From NCBI RefSeq assembly GCF_000813005.1, contig NZ_JSYP01000005.1:124001-188000 (forward strand): a stretch of DNA of 64,000 bases. The letters are read 5' to 3'. Below the pieces are notes generated by a model. It worked only from the letters and a program-made list of their open reading frames with translations. It made no database searches and was not told where the DNA came from. The translations under genes and the position numbers were made by a program. Shown piece after piece: positions 17,482-25,837 of this stretch. Position 1 is the stretch's first letter; each line of letters starts with the position of its first letter. Origin of the DNA: Flavobacterium sp. KMS (GTDB lineage Bacteria; Bacteroidota; Bacteroidia; Flavobacteriales; Flavobacteriaceae).

Positions 17482-19518
17482 ATGAAAGTACTACAATTTC
17501 CATTGGTAAGAATTACAATTAGTTTTATAATAGGCATTTTGCTGGCTTATTATTTAAGTCTTTCCTTAACTTTTACGTTTGTATCCCTTGGTACAGTAAC
17601 ACTACTTTTTTGTGGCTTTTATTATTTCTCAACTATAAAACCAAAGAAAACAGCTTACTTTGGCATTGCAACCTATTTATTAGCATGTTGCATTGGTATA
17701 ACAACTCAAACTCTTCATACCGAATCACTCCAAAAAAACAATTACTCTAATTATGAAGGCATCTATGATAAACCACATTTAATAGATTGTATAATTAGTG
17801 AGAAATTAAAAAGCAACAATTACAGCGACAGGTATATTGCCAGCGTAAACCAAATTGATCAAAAACCTGCTTCTGGCAAAATAATACTTAACATAAAAAA
17901 GGACAGCACAGGATTAAGTCTAGAAATCGGAAATTGTATTCGGGCAAAAGGTCTTTTATCTAAAAATAGCGCTCCCAAAAACCCCAACCAGTTTGATTAT
18001 AGTAAATATTTAAATAACAAACATATCTATGCGCAATTGTATGTACAAAACAATGATATTGCTATTAGTTCTAAAATCGAGAAAAGCATTTGGTATTATG
18101 CAGCTCGAATGCGAACAAACATAATAAAGAATCTAGAGAAGAACAATTTTAATAAAACCGAAATGAATGTTGCTCTGGCTTTAATTTTAGGCCAGCAGCA
18201 AGATATTACGCCCGAAATCATCAAAGACTATCAATATGCAGGAGTAACTCATATTTTGTCCGTTTCTGGTCTTCATGTTGGCTATATATTAATCTTTATA
18301 ACTTATCTCTTAAAACCGATTCCTAATACTAAAAAAGGCTCGCTGATAAAACTTATAGCACTAATAGTTTCTTTATTCTCTTTTGCTGTTATTTCAGGGT
18401 TTTCACCTTCAGTATTACGATCTGTGGTAATGTTTTCATTTGTGGCCTTAGGAAATCATTTAAGGAGAAGTGTAAACATTTATCATACACTATTAGTTTC
18501 TATATTATTGTTACTGCTTTTTGAGCCCGCTTTTTTATTTGATGTTGGTTTCCAATTAAGCTACTTGGCTTTATTTTTTATTATTTGGCTGCAGCCAAGA
18601 TTAAAAACAATCTGGAAACCAAAGCATAAATTCACAACTGCAATATGGAATGCCTTGACAGTATCTTTTGCAGCTCAAATAGGTACTTTACCACTATGCC
18701 TATATTACTTCCACCAGTTTCCAGGATTATTCTTTGTTGCCAATATTGTAATCATACCATTTTTAAGCGTTATAATGATATTAGGAATTATAGTAATGGT
18801 TTTAGCAGCATTTGATGTTACTCCGTTAATTCTTGTCCAATTACTGGAGAAAAGTATATTCTATTTAAACAAAATCATAAATAGTATTGCTTCATTCGAA
18901 AGCTTTATTATTCGAGATATCTCGTTTAACACTTATCTATTAATTAGTTCTTTTTTATTAATCATTACCGCAACTATTTGGTTCAAGAAACCAACTTTTA
19001 CAAAGTTAGCATTCACTTTGACTTCATTAATCTTATTACAAATTACTTTTATAGTAAACAGAAAAGACACAGAAATTCAAGAAGAATGGATCGTTTATAA
19101 TGTATCCAGAAATTCGCAGGTTACAGAACGAAAAGGCAACAATGTACAATTATTTACTACAGACACTTCCTCTAATAGTATCACTAACAATTACTCATTG
19201 ACATCTTATTTGGTAGGTAATTTTGGAAAGTTAGCAAAAAGAGAAAAGCTTCAAAACATTGCTTACTTCAATAAAAATAAAATTCTGATTATAGATAGTA
19301 CAGGCATATATCCTAAAGGAATAAAACCAGATATTATAATGATTACACAATCATCAAAAATAAATCTAGAAAGGCTATTAAAAAACACACAACCCAAAAT
19401 GGTTATTGCTGATGGTACAAACTATAAATCGATTCAGCACTATTGGAAGAAAACGTGCCTAAAAGAAAAAATCCCTTTTCATTCTACTAATGAAAAAGGA
19501 TTCTATAAATTGAATTAA
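17482..19518 (+). CDS. comEC: ComEC/Rec2 family DNA-uptake channel protein
   Basis: ComEC forms the inner-membrane channel that brings single-stranded DNA in during transformation. The 678 residues contain two N-terminal helices, a DUF4131 OB-fold region (about 60-180), and the Competence domain with HILSVSGLHVGYI, ISGFSPSVLRSVVMF and FDVGFQLSYLALFF, followed by several helices. The C-terminal region (about 520-678) shows no HxHxDH motif, so the metallo-beta-lactamase nuclease domain of Bacillus ComEC is absent or degenerate. The frame could open at a TTG at 17464; ATG 17482 is preferred because it gives the normal hydrophobic start. Confidence 0.88.
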   Translation: MKVLQFPLVRITISFIIGILLAYYLSLSLTFTFVSLGTVTLLFCGFYYFSTIKPKKTAYFGIATYLLACCIGITTQTLHTESLQKNNYSNYEGIYDKPHLIDCIISEKLKSNNYSDRYIASVNQIDQKPASGKIILNIKKDSTGLSLEIGNCIRAKGLLSKNSAPKNPNQFDYSKYLNNKHIYAQLYVQNNDIAISSKIEKSIWYYAARMRTNIIKNLEKNNFNKTEMNVALALILGQQQDITPEIIKDYQYAGVTHILSVSGLHVGYILIFITYLLKPIPNTKKGSLIKLIALIVSLFSFAVISGFSPSVLRSVVMFSFVALGNHLRRSVNIYHTLLVSILLLLLFEPAFLFDVGFQLSYLALFFIIWLQPRLKTIWKPKHKFTTAIWNALTVSFAAQIGTLPLCLYYFHQFPGLFFVANIVIIPFLSVIMILGIIVMVLAAFDVTPLILVQLLEKSIFYLNKIINSIASFESFIIRDISFNTYLLISSFLLIITATIWFKKPTFTKLAFTLTSLILLQITFIVNRKDTEIQEEWIVYNVSRNSQVTERKGNNVQLFTTDTSSNSITNNYSLTSYLVGNFGKLAKREKLQNIAYFNKNKILIIDSTGIYPKGIKPDIIMITQSSKINLERLLKNTQPKMVIADGTNYKSIQHYWKKTCLKEKIPFHSTNEKGFYKLN

Positions 19519-19538
19519 TATAGTAACATTATTGTTTT

Positions 19539-19624
19539 AACCATATAAGAATTTAAGAAAATATAAGATTCAAATGGCACTCTTAAATGAACTCACATAA
19601 CTTATATGGTTGGCTTTTTTTAAT
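19539..19624 (+). terminator. Possible terminator after comEC
   Basis: AACCATATAAG at 19539-19549 pairs perfectly with CTTATATGGTT at 19601-19611, and a T-run follows at 19615-19621. The loop is about 51 nt, long for an intrinsic terminator, so this is tentative. Confidence 0.45.
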
Positions 19625-19659
19625 CTTTATCAGGATTATAACTTCTTTTAAAGTAATAT

Positions 19660-20115
19660 TTAAAATTCACTAGGATGCAAAAGCGCATTCGACTCCGAAA
19701 TCCAAGCTTTTACTCCGCCTCCACTATAAGCCATTTTACCCAGTGCCTGAAAAGTAGTTTTATTTTTTCTGACTACAGCATTCGCAAAACAAATCTCAGG
19801 TAGATCCTGAACTCCAAAAGCATTTTTAAGCCTAATATTCTGTTCTTTGTCACTATCTGAAATTTGACTATCGGATAAATCTAATTTTACTAAAACAACA
19901 TTATCTCTAGACCAAAGTGCGAAGTCCAGCGTTCTCATTATTTCGTTTTGTAAGTTATCGGCTAAATTATTTGCAGTAAACAAAATCAACATTGGTTTTT
20001 TCAATTGGTTACTTAATTCAATAGCGTCATTAATATTTGTTTTCCAAACTAAATTCTGCGATTGCATTGTAATAAATCCTAAAAAAAACAGGGATACAAG
20101 TAGTTTTTTCATCAT
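19660..20115 (-). CDS. Thioredoxin-fold periplasmic protein lacking CxxC
   Basis: A 151-residue paralog of the gene just upstream on the same strand. Both have a cleavable signal, the block KKPML at residues 39-43, the LQNEIM/LQSEVL helix, DNVVLVKLD and a cis-proline loop (GVQDLPEICF here). The redox centre is gone: the partner's segment from FTG to the helix, which includes C52-G-W-C55, is shortened by three residues and reads FTANNLADN. The protein can therefore not be a thiol reductase or oxidase; a binding or chaperone role is possible. A terminator lies between the two genes, so it is probably separately transcribed. The fold is retained and the frame is intact, so this is not a simple pseudogene. 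Confidence 0.8.
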   Translation of the reverse strand: MMKKLLVSLFFLGFITMQSQNLVWKTNINDAIELSNQLKKPMLILFTANNLADNLQNEIMRTLDFALWSRDNVVLVKLDLSDSQISDSDKEQNIRLKNAFGVQDLPEICFANAVVRKNKTTFQALGKMAYSGGGVKAWISESNALLHPSEF

Positions 20116-20291
20116 ATTAAATTTGGTTTTTGGTTAGTTAAGGTAAACGAAATTAACATTTAATTTTAATTATCCAAATTATTTTATAACTAAAAATATA
20201 TTTTATGTTTTTTTATAACTAATATTTTAAACATCCAATAAAAAACCAATATTCAGAATCCAAAAACCAAATGAATTACCTTATAAACAGC

Positions 20292-20330
20292 AAAAAGCTC
20301 TTTCCGTATAAAACGAAAAGAGCTTCTTTT
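20292..20330 (-). terminator. Terminator after the CGWC thioredoxin-fold gene
   Basis: On the minus strand AAGCTCTTT and AAAGAGCTT flank a short loop and are followed by a T-tract at 20295-20292 and beyond. It closes the peptide-use operon. Confidence 0.75.
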
Positions 20331-20369
20331 ATTTATTGATAGTTACTAGAAACTATCTAAATCATTTAA

Positions 20370-20837
20370 TTATTTCTTAACCGGATTAACTATCCCGTCT
20401 GCAACAGCAAGCCAAGCCGTAGGTCCGCCAGCTACATATCCTGTAGTACCAAGCCCTTGAAAATTAACTTTTCCGTCTTTGTTCTCCGCTTTAGTAAAAT
20501 AAACGGTTGGAAAACCCTGAATTCCAAAAACCTGTTGCAACTCGTTGTTCTGAGCTTTAACCTCTGGAGTTTGTGGTGTTCTTCTAGGGAAATCTAATTC
20601 AACCAAAACAACATTATCCTTTGCCCATTTGTTAAACTCAGGTGTTTTTAAAACTTCACTTTGCAAACGAATACACCATCCACACCAATCGCTACCAGTA
20701 AAGAACAACAACATTGGTTTTTTCTCTTTGTTACTTACAGCAATTGCTTCTTTTACATCTGTATACCATTTTAATTCTTGTGCTTCAACAGCAAAAGAAC
20801 CTAACATAAGTAACAATGCAATAAATATCTTTTTCAT
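20370..20837 (-). CDS. Thioredoxin-fold periplasmic protein with CGWC motif
   Basis: A 155-residue secreted thioredoxin-like protein. A signal peptide ends near AVEAQ, followed by the fold with FFTGSDWCGWC (C52, C55) and the cis-proline loop GIQGFPTVYF. It would reduce or isomerise disulfides in the periplasm. The start is ATG 20837 rather than the in-frame TTG at 20858, which would add a lysine- and asparagine-rich stretch before the signal peptide. It lies 53 nt after the third POT transporter gene and ends at a terminator, so it looks like the last member of that operon. Confidence 0.85.
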   Translation of the reverse strand: MKKIFIALLLMLGSFAVEAQELKWYTDVKEAIAVSNKEKKPMLLFFTGSDWCGWCIRLQSEVLKTPEFNKWAKDNVVLVELDFPRRTPQTPEVKAQNNELQQVFGIQGFPTVYFTKAENKDGKVNFQGLGTTGYVAGGPTAWLAVADGIVNPVKK

Positions 20838-20890
20838 CTTGTTTTTATTTTTTTTCAAATTTAAGGAAAAAATGAACTAGAAAATATTTT

Positions 20891-22375
20891 CTATTTTACT
20901 TCTTGCATTAATTTTTTAATCAATGGAGTACTTACAATTAAAACAATACCTGCTATAAGCGAATAAATTGCTAAATGATAATATCCATCTGTGTAAGCAA
21001 GTAACTTAGACATTAATGTAGTTCCTGTATTTGCATTCGACATTTCCGAACCCAATTTTCCAGCTGCAAACTGTCCAAATGCACTTGATAAAAACCATAA
21101 TCCCATCATCATTCCAAAAAGTCTTTTAGGAGACAATTTAGTAATAACCGACATTCCGATTGGTCCAATACATAATTCCCCAAGTGTATATACTAAATAC
21201 CCTAAAGCAAATACATTAAGTGAACTCAATCCATTTGGATCAACAAAGAAACGAGCACTATAAAATATAAAGAATCCAGCTGCAAGAAGAATGAATGAGA
21301 ATCCAAATTTCACAACTGTATTTGGCTCAATTTTTCTCTTATAAAGAAATATCCATAATAACCCGATTAGCGGACTAAAAATAATAACGTATAAAGAGTT
21401 TATACTATTATTAACCACGTTTGGATCAATATTAAAAAACAATAACTTACTCGACAAGTTATCTTTTGCAAACAATGACAATGATCCACCCGATTGCTCA
21501 GAGATTGCCATAAACATAAAATATCCGAAGATAAAGACAAATGCTGCAAGCAATTTATATTGTTGGTTACGATCTTTAATTCTTAGTAATTCATACAAGA
21601 AATATAAAAGAGCAACGGCACCAATAGTGTACATGAAATATTCTGTAAAATCAGAATTTATTACCATTATATAAATAAGCGGAATTGCTAATAACGAACC
21701 TACATACACTCCAATTTCATACGTATTACGTTTTTTTGGGGTAAATTTCTCCAATGGAGAATTACCAATAGGCGCTAAATGTTTCTTTGTTAATAGAAAA
21801 GTGATTACACCAATAATCATAACGATAGCAGCAGAAAGGAAACATAAACTCCAAGAGTAATTTTTCCCTAAATAAATAGGAATTGCTCCTCCTAACATTC
21901 CACCAATGTTAATACCCGCATAGAACATTCCGTATCCAGCATCTCTACGCCCATCATTTTCATGATACAACTCTCCAACCATAGAAGAAACGTTTGGCTT
22001 AAAAAATCCTGTTCCAATAATCGACAGCGTAATACCGTAGTAGAAAAAATCATGTGGCGAAGCTGCGATAATCAAGTTCCCTATGATCATAACGATTCCA
22101 CCAAAAAGCAACGATTTTTTAAATCCCAAAATTTTATCGGCAAAAATACCTCCAATAAAAGTAAAAGCATATACAAATGCCTGTATGGCTCCATATTGCA
22201 AATTTGCTTTTCCTTCTAATAATCCTAATTGGTCGACCATGAAAAATGCCAAAACACCTCTCATACCGTAAAAGCAAAAACGCTCCCACATTTCGACTAA
22301 AAACAAATACCATAATTGCTTTGGGTACTTGCCTTTAAAATTTTGTATTTCATCTAAAGTAATACTATGTTCCAT
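20891..22375 (-). CDS. POT family proton-coupled peptide transporter (copy 1)
   Basis: A 494-residue major facilitator of the POT/PTR2 family that imports di- and tripeptides with protons. The first helix has the ExxERF signature (VEMWERFCFYGMRG), and the second signature reads GYGMFYAGINIGGMLGG; the NPxx-type GNLIIAASP and FFKPNVSSMVG motifs are also present. About twelve to fourteen helices are visible. It lies 14 nt after POT copy 2. The three copies differ enough in length and loops to suggest different peptide preferences. Confidence 0.93.
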   Translation of the reverse strand: MEHSITLDEIQNFKGKYPKQLWYLFLVEMWERFCFYGMRGVLAFFMVDQLGLLEGKANLQYGAIQAFVYAFTFIGGIFADKILGFKKSLLFGGIVMIIGNLIIAASPHDFFYYGITLSIIGTGFFKPNVSSMVGELYHENDGRRDAGYGMFYAGINIGGMLGGAIPIYLGKNYSWSLCFLSAAIVMIIGVITFLLTKKHLAPIGNSPLEKFTPKKRNTYEIGVYVGSLLAIPLIYIMVINSDFTEYFMYTIGAVALLYFLYELLRIKDRNQQYKLLAAFVFIFGYFMFMAISEQSGGSLSLFAKDNLSSKLLFFNIDPNVVNNSINSLYVIIFSPLIGLLWIFLYKRKIEPNTVVKFGFSFILLAAGFFIFYSARFFVDPNGLSSLNVFALGYLVYTLGELCIGPIGMSVITKLSPKRLFGMMMGLWFLSSAFGQFAAGKLGSEMSNANTGTTLMSKLLAYTDGYYHLAIYSLIAGIVLIVSTPLIKKLMQEVK

Positions 22376-22389
22376 TTATTTATAAATAA

Positions 22390-24048
22390 TTAATTGATTC
22401 CTTTTTCTTTCATCACCTTGTTGAGTTGCTTTACCAAAGCAAACATCAATATAGTTGCAAACATCAACAATGCAAAATTCACCCAAAAAAAGTTGGCTTT
22501 ATTATCGTATGTATCCCACATACTCGCTAAAACTCCACTTAGTTTATTCCCTATAGAAGTTGATAAAAACCAACCTCCCATCATTAAGGAAGTAATATTA
22601 ACGGGACTTAATTTAGACACCACAGATAATCCCATGGGACTCAAAAATAGCTCCCCGATTGTTATGATTCCGTAATTTGCTACCAACCACCAAGCACTAA
22701 CCTTCTCTGCTCCATCATTTCCAATTTCTACAGCAGCAATCATAACTAAAACTGACAGCGCCGAAATTAATAAACCAAAAGCAATTTTCGTAGGTGTTGA
22801 TGGTTCTTTTTTTCTTGCTCGTAAAAAAGAGAAAAAAGCAACAATCAATGGCGTTAATATAATTACCCAGGCTGGGTTAATAGACTGACTTAAATTTGTT
22901 GCCCAAAGATGCACTTTGGCTCCTTCTTCAGGTAATTTTTCTGGAGCAACATTTCTAAAATACAACGGATAATCCTCTACTTTTTCTACAACTCCATTTA
23001 CTTTTTGCAAACGGAACTGATCATCATAAAGCTCTGTAGATACTTTTTTATACTCGACTTCTTTTGCTAATTTTACGTTACCTACAATCTGTCCAGCAGT
23101 TCCAGTAACTTCTCTATCTGTATAACGGTCCGCCCAAGTTGTAAGCGCCGAACCATTAAGCTTAAATACTGCCCAAAATAAAATCACCACTGCAAAAATT
23201 GCCAACAAGGCACCAATTGGACGTTTGTCTTCTACTTTAGCCTTAAAATAAAGCGACCCGTAAAAGAAGATTATCGGAATACAAGCAAAGATAAATGCAT
23301 CTGTACTATCTGATCCAAAGATATAACTATCAGGATTAGCTTCTGAAGTAACTCCTTTTAACAACCAACCTATTGCACCAAAAACAAATGAAGGCAACAA
23401 AATAAATAAGACAATTTTATAAAACGGCATATCCCCTTCTTGCACTCCTTTTTTCTGGTCGTGTCCAACATAATGTTTTGTACCTAATAAAAACACAATA
23501 ACACCTATAAACATTCCTACACCTGCAGCCATAAAAGCCCAATGCCATCCTAAAAGAATTTGTAGAGCAGCCCCAAAGAAATTACAAATAAAAGCCCCAA
23601 CATTAATTCCCATATAGAAAATATTGTAACCTTCATCTTTTTTATCTTTATACTCTTCATTATTATAAAAACTCCCTAATAAGGTAGAAATATTCGGCTT
23701 AAAAAAACCATTCCCTACAATTACCAAAGTCATAGCAATATAAAGCACCGTAACATCATGTACCCCCATAAGGAAGTAACCAATACCCATTAAAATCCCA
23801 CCAATAACAATAGATTTTTTATACCCTAAATATCTATCAGCAATAAGACCTCCAATAAAAGGCGTTAAAAAAACCAATGCAATAAAAGTTCCATACAAAT
23901 CAGAAGCTTCTTTTTCGGTCATTGCAAAACCTTCTTTTACATCTTTAAGATATAAAGTAAAAATTCCAATCATTAAATAATAACCAAAACGCTCCCACAT
24001 TTCAGATAAGAACAAATAAGGCAATGCTTTAGGATGTTTTTTCCACAT
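22390..24048 (-). CDS. POT family proton-coupled peptide transporter (copy 2)
   Basis: A 552-residue POT transporter with SEMWERFGYYLMIG in helix 1 and FYMGINVGAFICNFFGAAL as second signature. It differs from copy 1 by a hydrophilic insertion of roughly 75 residues (about 310-385, with repeated charged segments such as ADRYTDREV and KVEDYPLYF) between two later helices, on the periplasmic side if the standard topology holds. A hairpin precedes it, separating it from copy 3. Confidence 0.92.
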   Translation of the reverse strand: MWKKHPKALPYLFLSEMWERFGYYLMIGIFTLYLKDVKEGFAMTEKEASDLYGTFIALVFLTPFIGGLIADRYLGYKKSIVIGGILMGIGYFLMGVHDVTVLYIAMTLVIVGNGFFKPNISTLLGSFYNNEEYKDKKDEGYNIFYMGINVGAFICNFFGAALQILLGWHWAFMAAGVGMFIGVIVFLLGTKHYVGHDQKKGVQEGDMPFYKIVLFILLPSFVFGAIGWLLKGVTSEANPDSYIFGSDSTDAFIFACIPIIFFYGSLYFKAKVEDKRPIGALLAIFAVVILFWAVFKLNGSALTTWADRYTDREVTGTAGQIVGNVKLAKEVEYKKVSTELYDDQFRLQKVNGVVEKVEDYPLYFRNVAPEKLPEEGAKVHLWATNLSQSINPAWVIILTPLIVAFFSFLRARKKEPSTPTKIAFGLLISALSVLVMIAAVEIGNDGAEKVSAWWLVANYGIITIGELFLSPMGLSVVSKLSPVNITSLMMGGWFLSTSIGNKLSGVLASMWDTYDNKANFFWVNFALLMFATILMFALVKQLNKVMKEKGIN

Positions 24049-24070
24049 AACTATAAACTCTTTAAAATTA

Positions 24071-24104
24071 AAATTACCTACAAGTCTAAACCTGTAGGTA
24101 ATTT
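24071..24104 (-). terminator. Intercistronic hairpin between POT copies 3 and 2
   Basis: AAATTACCTACA (24071-24082) pairs perfectly over 12 bp with TGTAGGTAATTT (24093-24104), with T-rich sequence on both sides. On the minus strand it lies within the operon and may partly terminate, setting higher levels of the peptidase and first transporter. Confidence 0.55.
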
Positions 24105-24124
24105 TTATATATTATTATTTTTTT

Positions 24125-25810
24125 TTATCTAACACCGTGCATCATTTTCTTTAAAACCGGAGACAGTGCAAACAAAATTATAGCCGCCAATCCCGTTAAA
24201 ATAACAAACACCATGAAGAACTCGAATAAGTTATGAATTTCGAAACCTGCAAAAACAGGGTTATGATCATTAATATGATGCTCTGCCAATAACTTTAATT
24301 GAGCCGCAGTTGGCGTAATAGTTTTATCCAGAACAGCCTGTAAATCTATACCTAATTCTTTAGCTTTTACAAATTTATCTCCTGTTGCAGGCAAGATAGA
24401 ACCTAAAGTACCACCTAAAGCATAACCAGAAGCATTAGATAAGAAGAATACTCCGTATAATAATGAAGAGAAACGTTTTGGCGAAAGCTTACCAACCAAA
24501 GACAATCCGATTGGAGACAAACAAAGCTCAGCACAAGTATTTAATAAATATAATAAAATCAACCATTTGATAGCTAACAATCCTGAAGTTCCAATTACTT
24601 TAACCTGAGTAGCAATCATGAAGAAACTTATTGTAATAATCAATAAACCAAAAGCAAGTTTTACAGGCGAGATTGGTTCTTTACCTCCAGCTCTTAATTT
24701 ATCCCATAAAATACTAAAAGGAACCGCAAGAACTACAACAAATAAACCATTAAAGATTTGTACCATCGAAGCAGGCATTGCCCATCCAAAGAAGTTTCTG
24801 TCTGTTTGGTTATCTGCAATAAAAGTTAAAGATGAACCAGCTTGCTCAAACGCAGCCCAGAAGAAGATAATAAAGAAAGAAACGATGTAAATTACAAAAA
24901 TACGATCTCTTTCAATTTTTGTTAAAGAAGAATCAGAAACGATTAATCCTGCCAAAGTCAAACCACTTGAATAAATCAAAGTATAAATTAAGTTTTGACC
25001 AAAACCAAAATGAACAATTGCACCTATAACGAAAAATGCTACACCAGCAACTGTCAATGCAGTTTGAGAAAAGTTAGCTTTTTGAGATTCACCTTCTTCA
25101 AAATCTGCAGCAACATTTTTAGACGGTAATCCACCTAAAGGTCTTCCTTCCGGAGTAACCACATATTTATTCTTTAAGAAAAAGAAAAGCATTGTTCCTA
25201 AAAACATTGCTATCGAAGCAGCAAGGAATCCCCATTTAAAAGCGTGAATATCTCTAACTCCACCTGTATCTCTTACATCTCCTAATAAAGGACAAATAGA
25301 TTGCCCAAGAAAAGCACCTAAATTAATACCCATATAGAAAATAGTAAAAGCAGTATCAAGCTTACTTTTTTCTTGTTTCGGATATAAACTCCCTACCATA
25401 CTAGAAATATTTGGCTTAAAGAAACCGTTACCAAAAACGATAACTCCCAATCCGCAATACATTATAATAGTAGCAAAATTTAAATCAGAACCAAAAACAC
25501 TGGCACTAGTAAACAATAATAATTGTCCAATTGCCATCATAAAACCACCAAGAAGAATACAGTTTCTGTTTCCGAAAAAACGATCTGCAATAAACCCTCC
25601 AAGCATTGGTGTAAGGTAACAAAGACCAAGAAAACCTCCATAAATTAATGAAGCATCTTCTTCTTTCATTAATAATGAATTTACAAGAAATAAAGTCAAT
25701 AAGGCTCGCATGCCATAAAAATTGAATCTCTCCCACATCTCGGTTCCAAACAATACCCAAAGCCCTTTTGGATGCGCCGTTTTTACTTCTGTTTCTTTCA
25801 TATTATTCAT
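24125..25810 (-). CDS. POT family proton-coupled peptide transporter (copy 3)
   Basis: A 561-residue POT transporter with GTEMWERFNFYGMRA in helix 1 and FYMGINLGAFLGQSICPLLG as second signature. It carries an extra hydrophilic segment near residues 485-530 before the last helix. Its start is 27 nt after the dipeptidyl peptidase stop, so the two are co-transcribed. Either ATG 25810 or the in-frame ATG at 25801 may be used. Joined to a dipeptide-releasing peptidase, import of X-Pro/X-Ala dipeptides is the natural inference. Confidence 0.92.
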   Translation of the reverse strand: MNNMKETEVKTAHPKGLWVLFGTEMWERFNFYGMRALLTLFLVNSLLMKEEDASLIYGGFLGLCYLTPMLGGFIADRFFGNRNCILLGGFMMAIGQLLLFTSASVFGSDLNFATIIMYCGLGVIVFGNGFFKPNISSMVGSLYPKQEKSKLDTAFTIFYMGINLGAFLGQSICPLLGDVRDTGGVRDIHAFKWGFLAASIAMFLGTMLFFFLKNKYVVTPEGRPLGGLPSKNVAADFEEGESQKANFSQTALTVAGVAFFVIGAIVHFGFGQNLIYTLIYSSGLTLAGLIVSDSSLTKIERDRIFVIYIVSFFIIFFWAAFEQAGSSLTFIADNQTDRNFFGWAMPASMVQIFNGLFVVVLAVPFSILWDKLRAGGKEPISPVKLAFGLLIITISFFMIATQVKVIGTSGLLAIKWLILLYLLNTCAELCLSPIGLSLVGKLSPKRFSSLLYGVFFLSNASGYALGGTLGSILPATGDKFVKAKELGIDLQAVLDKTITPTAAQLKLLAEHHINDHNPVFAGFEIHNLFEFFMVFVILTGLAAIILFALSPVLKKMMHGVR

Positions 25811-25837
25811 TATTTATTTAGGTTTATTAGTTTTATA

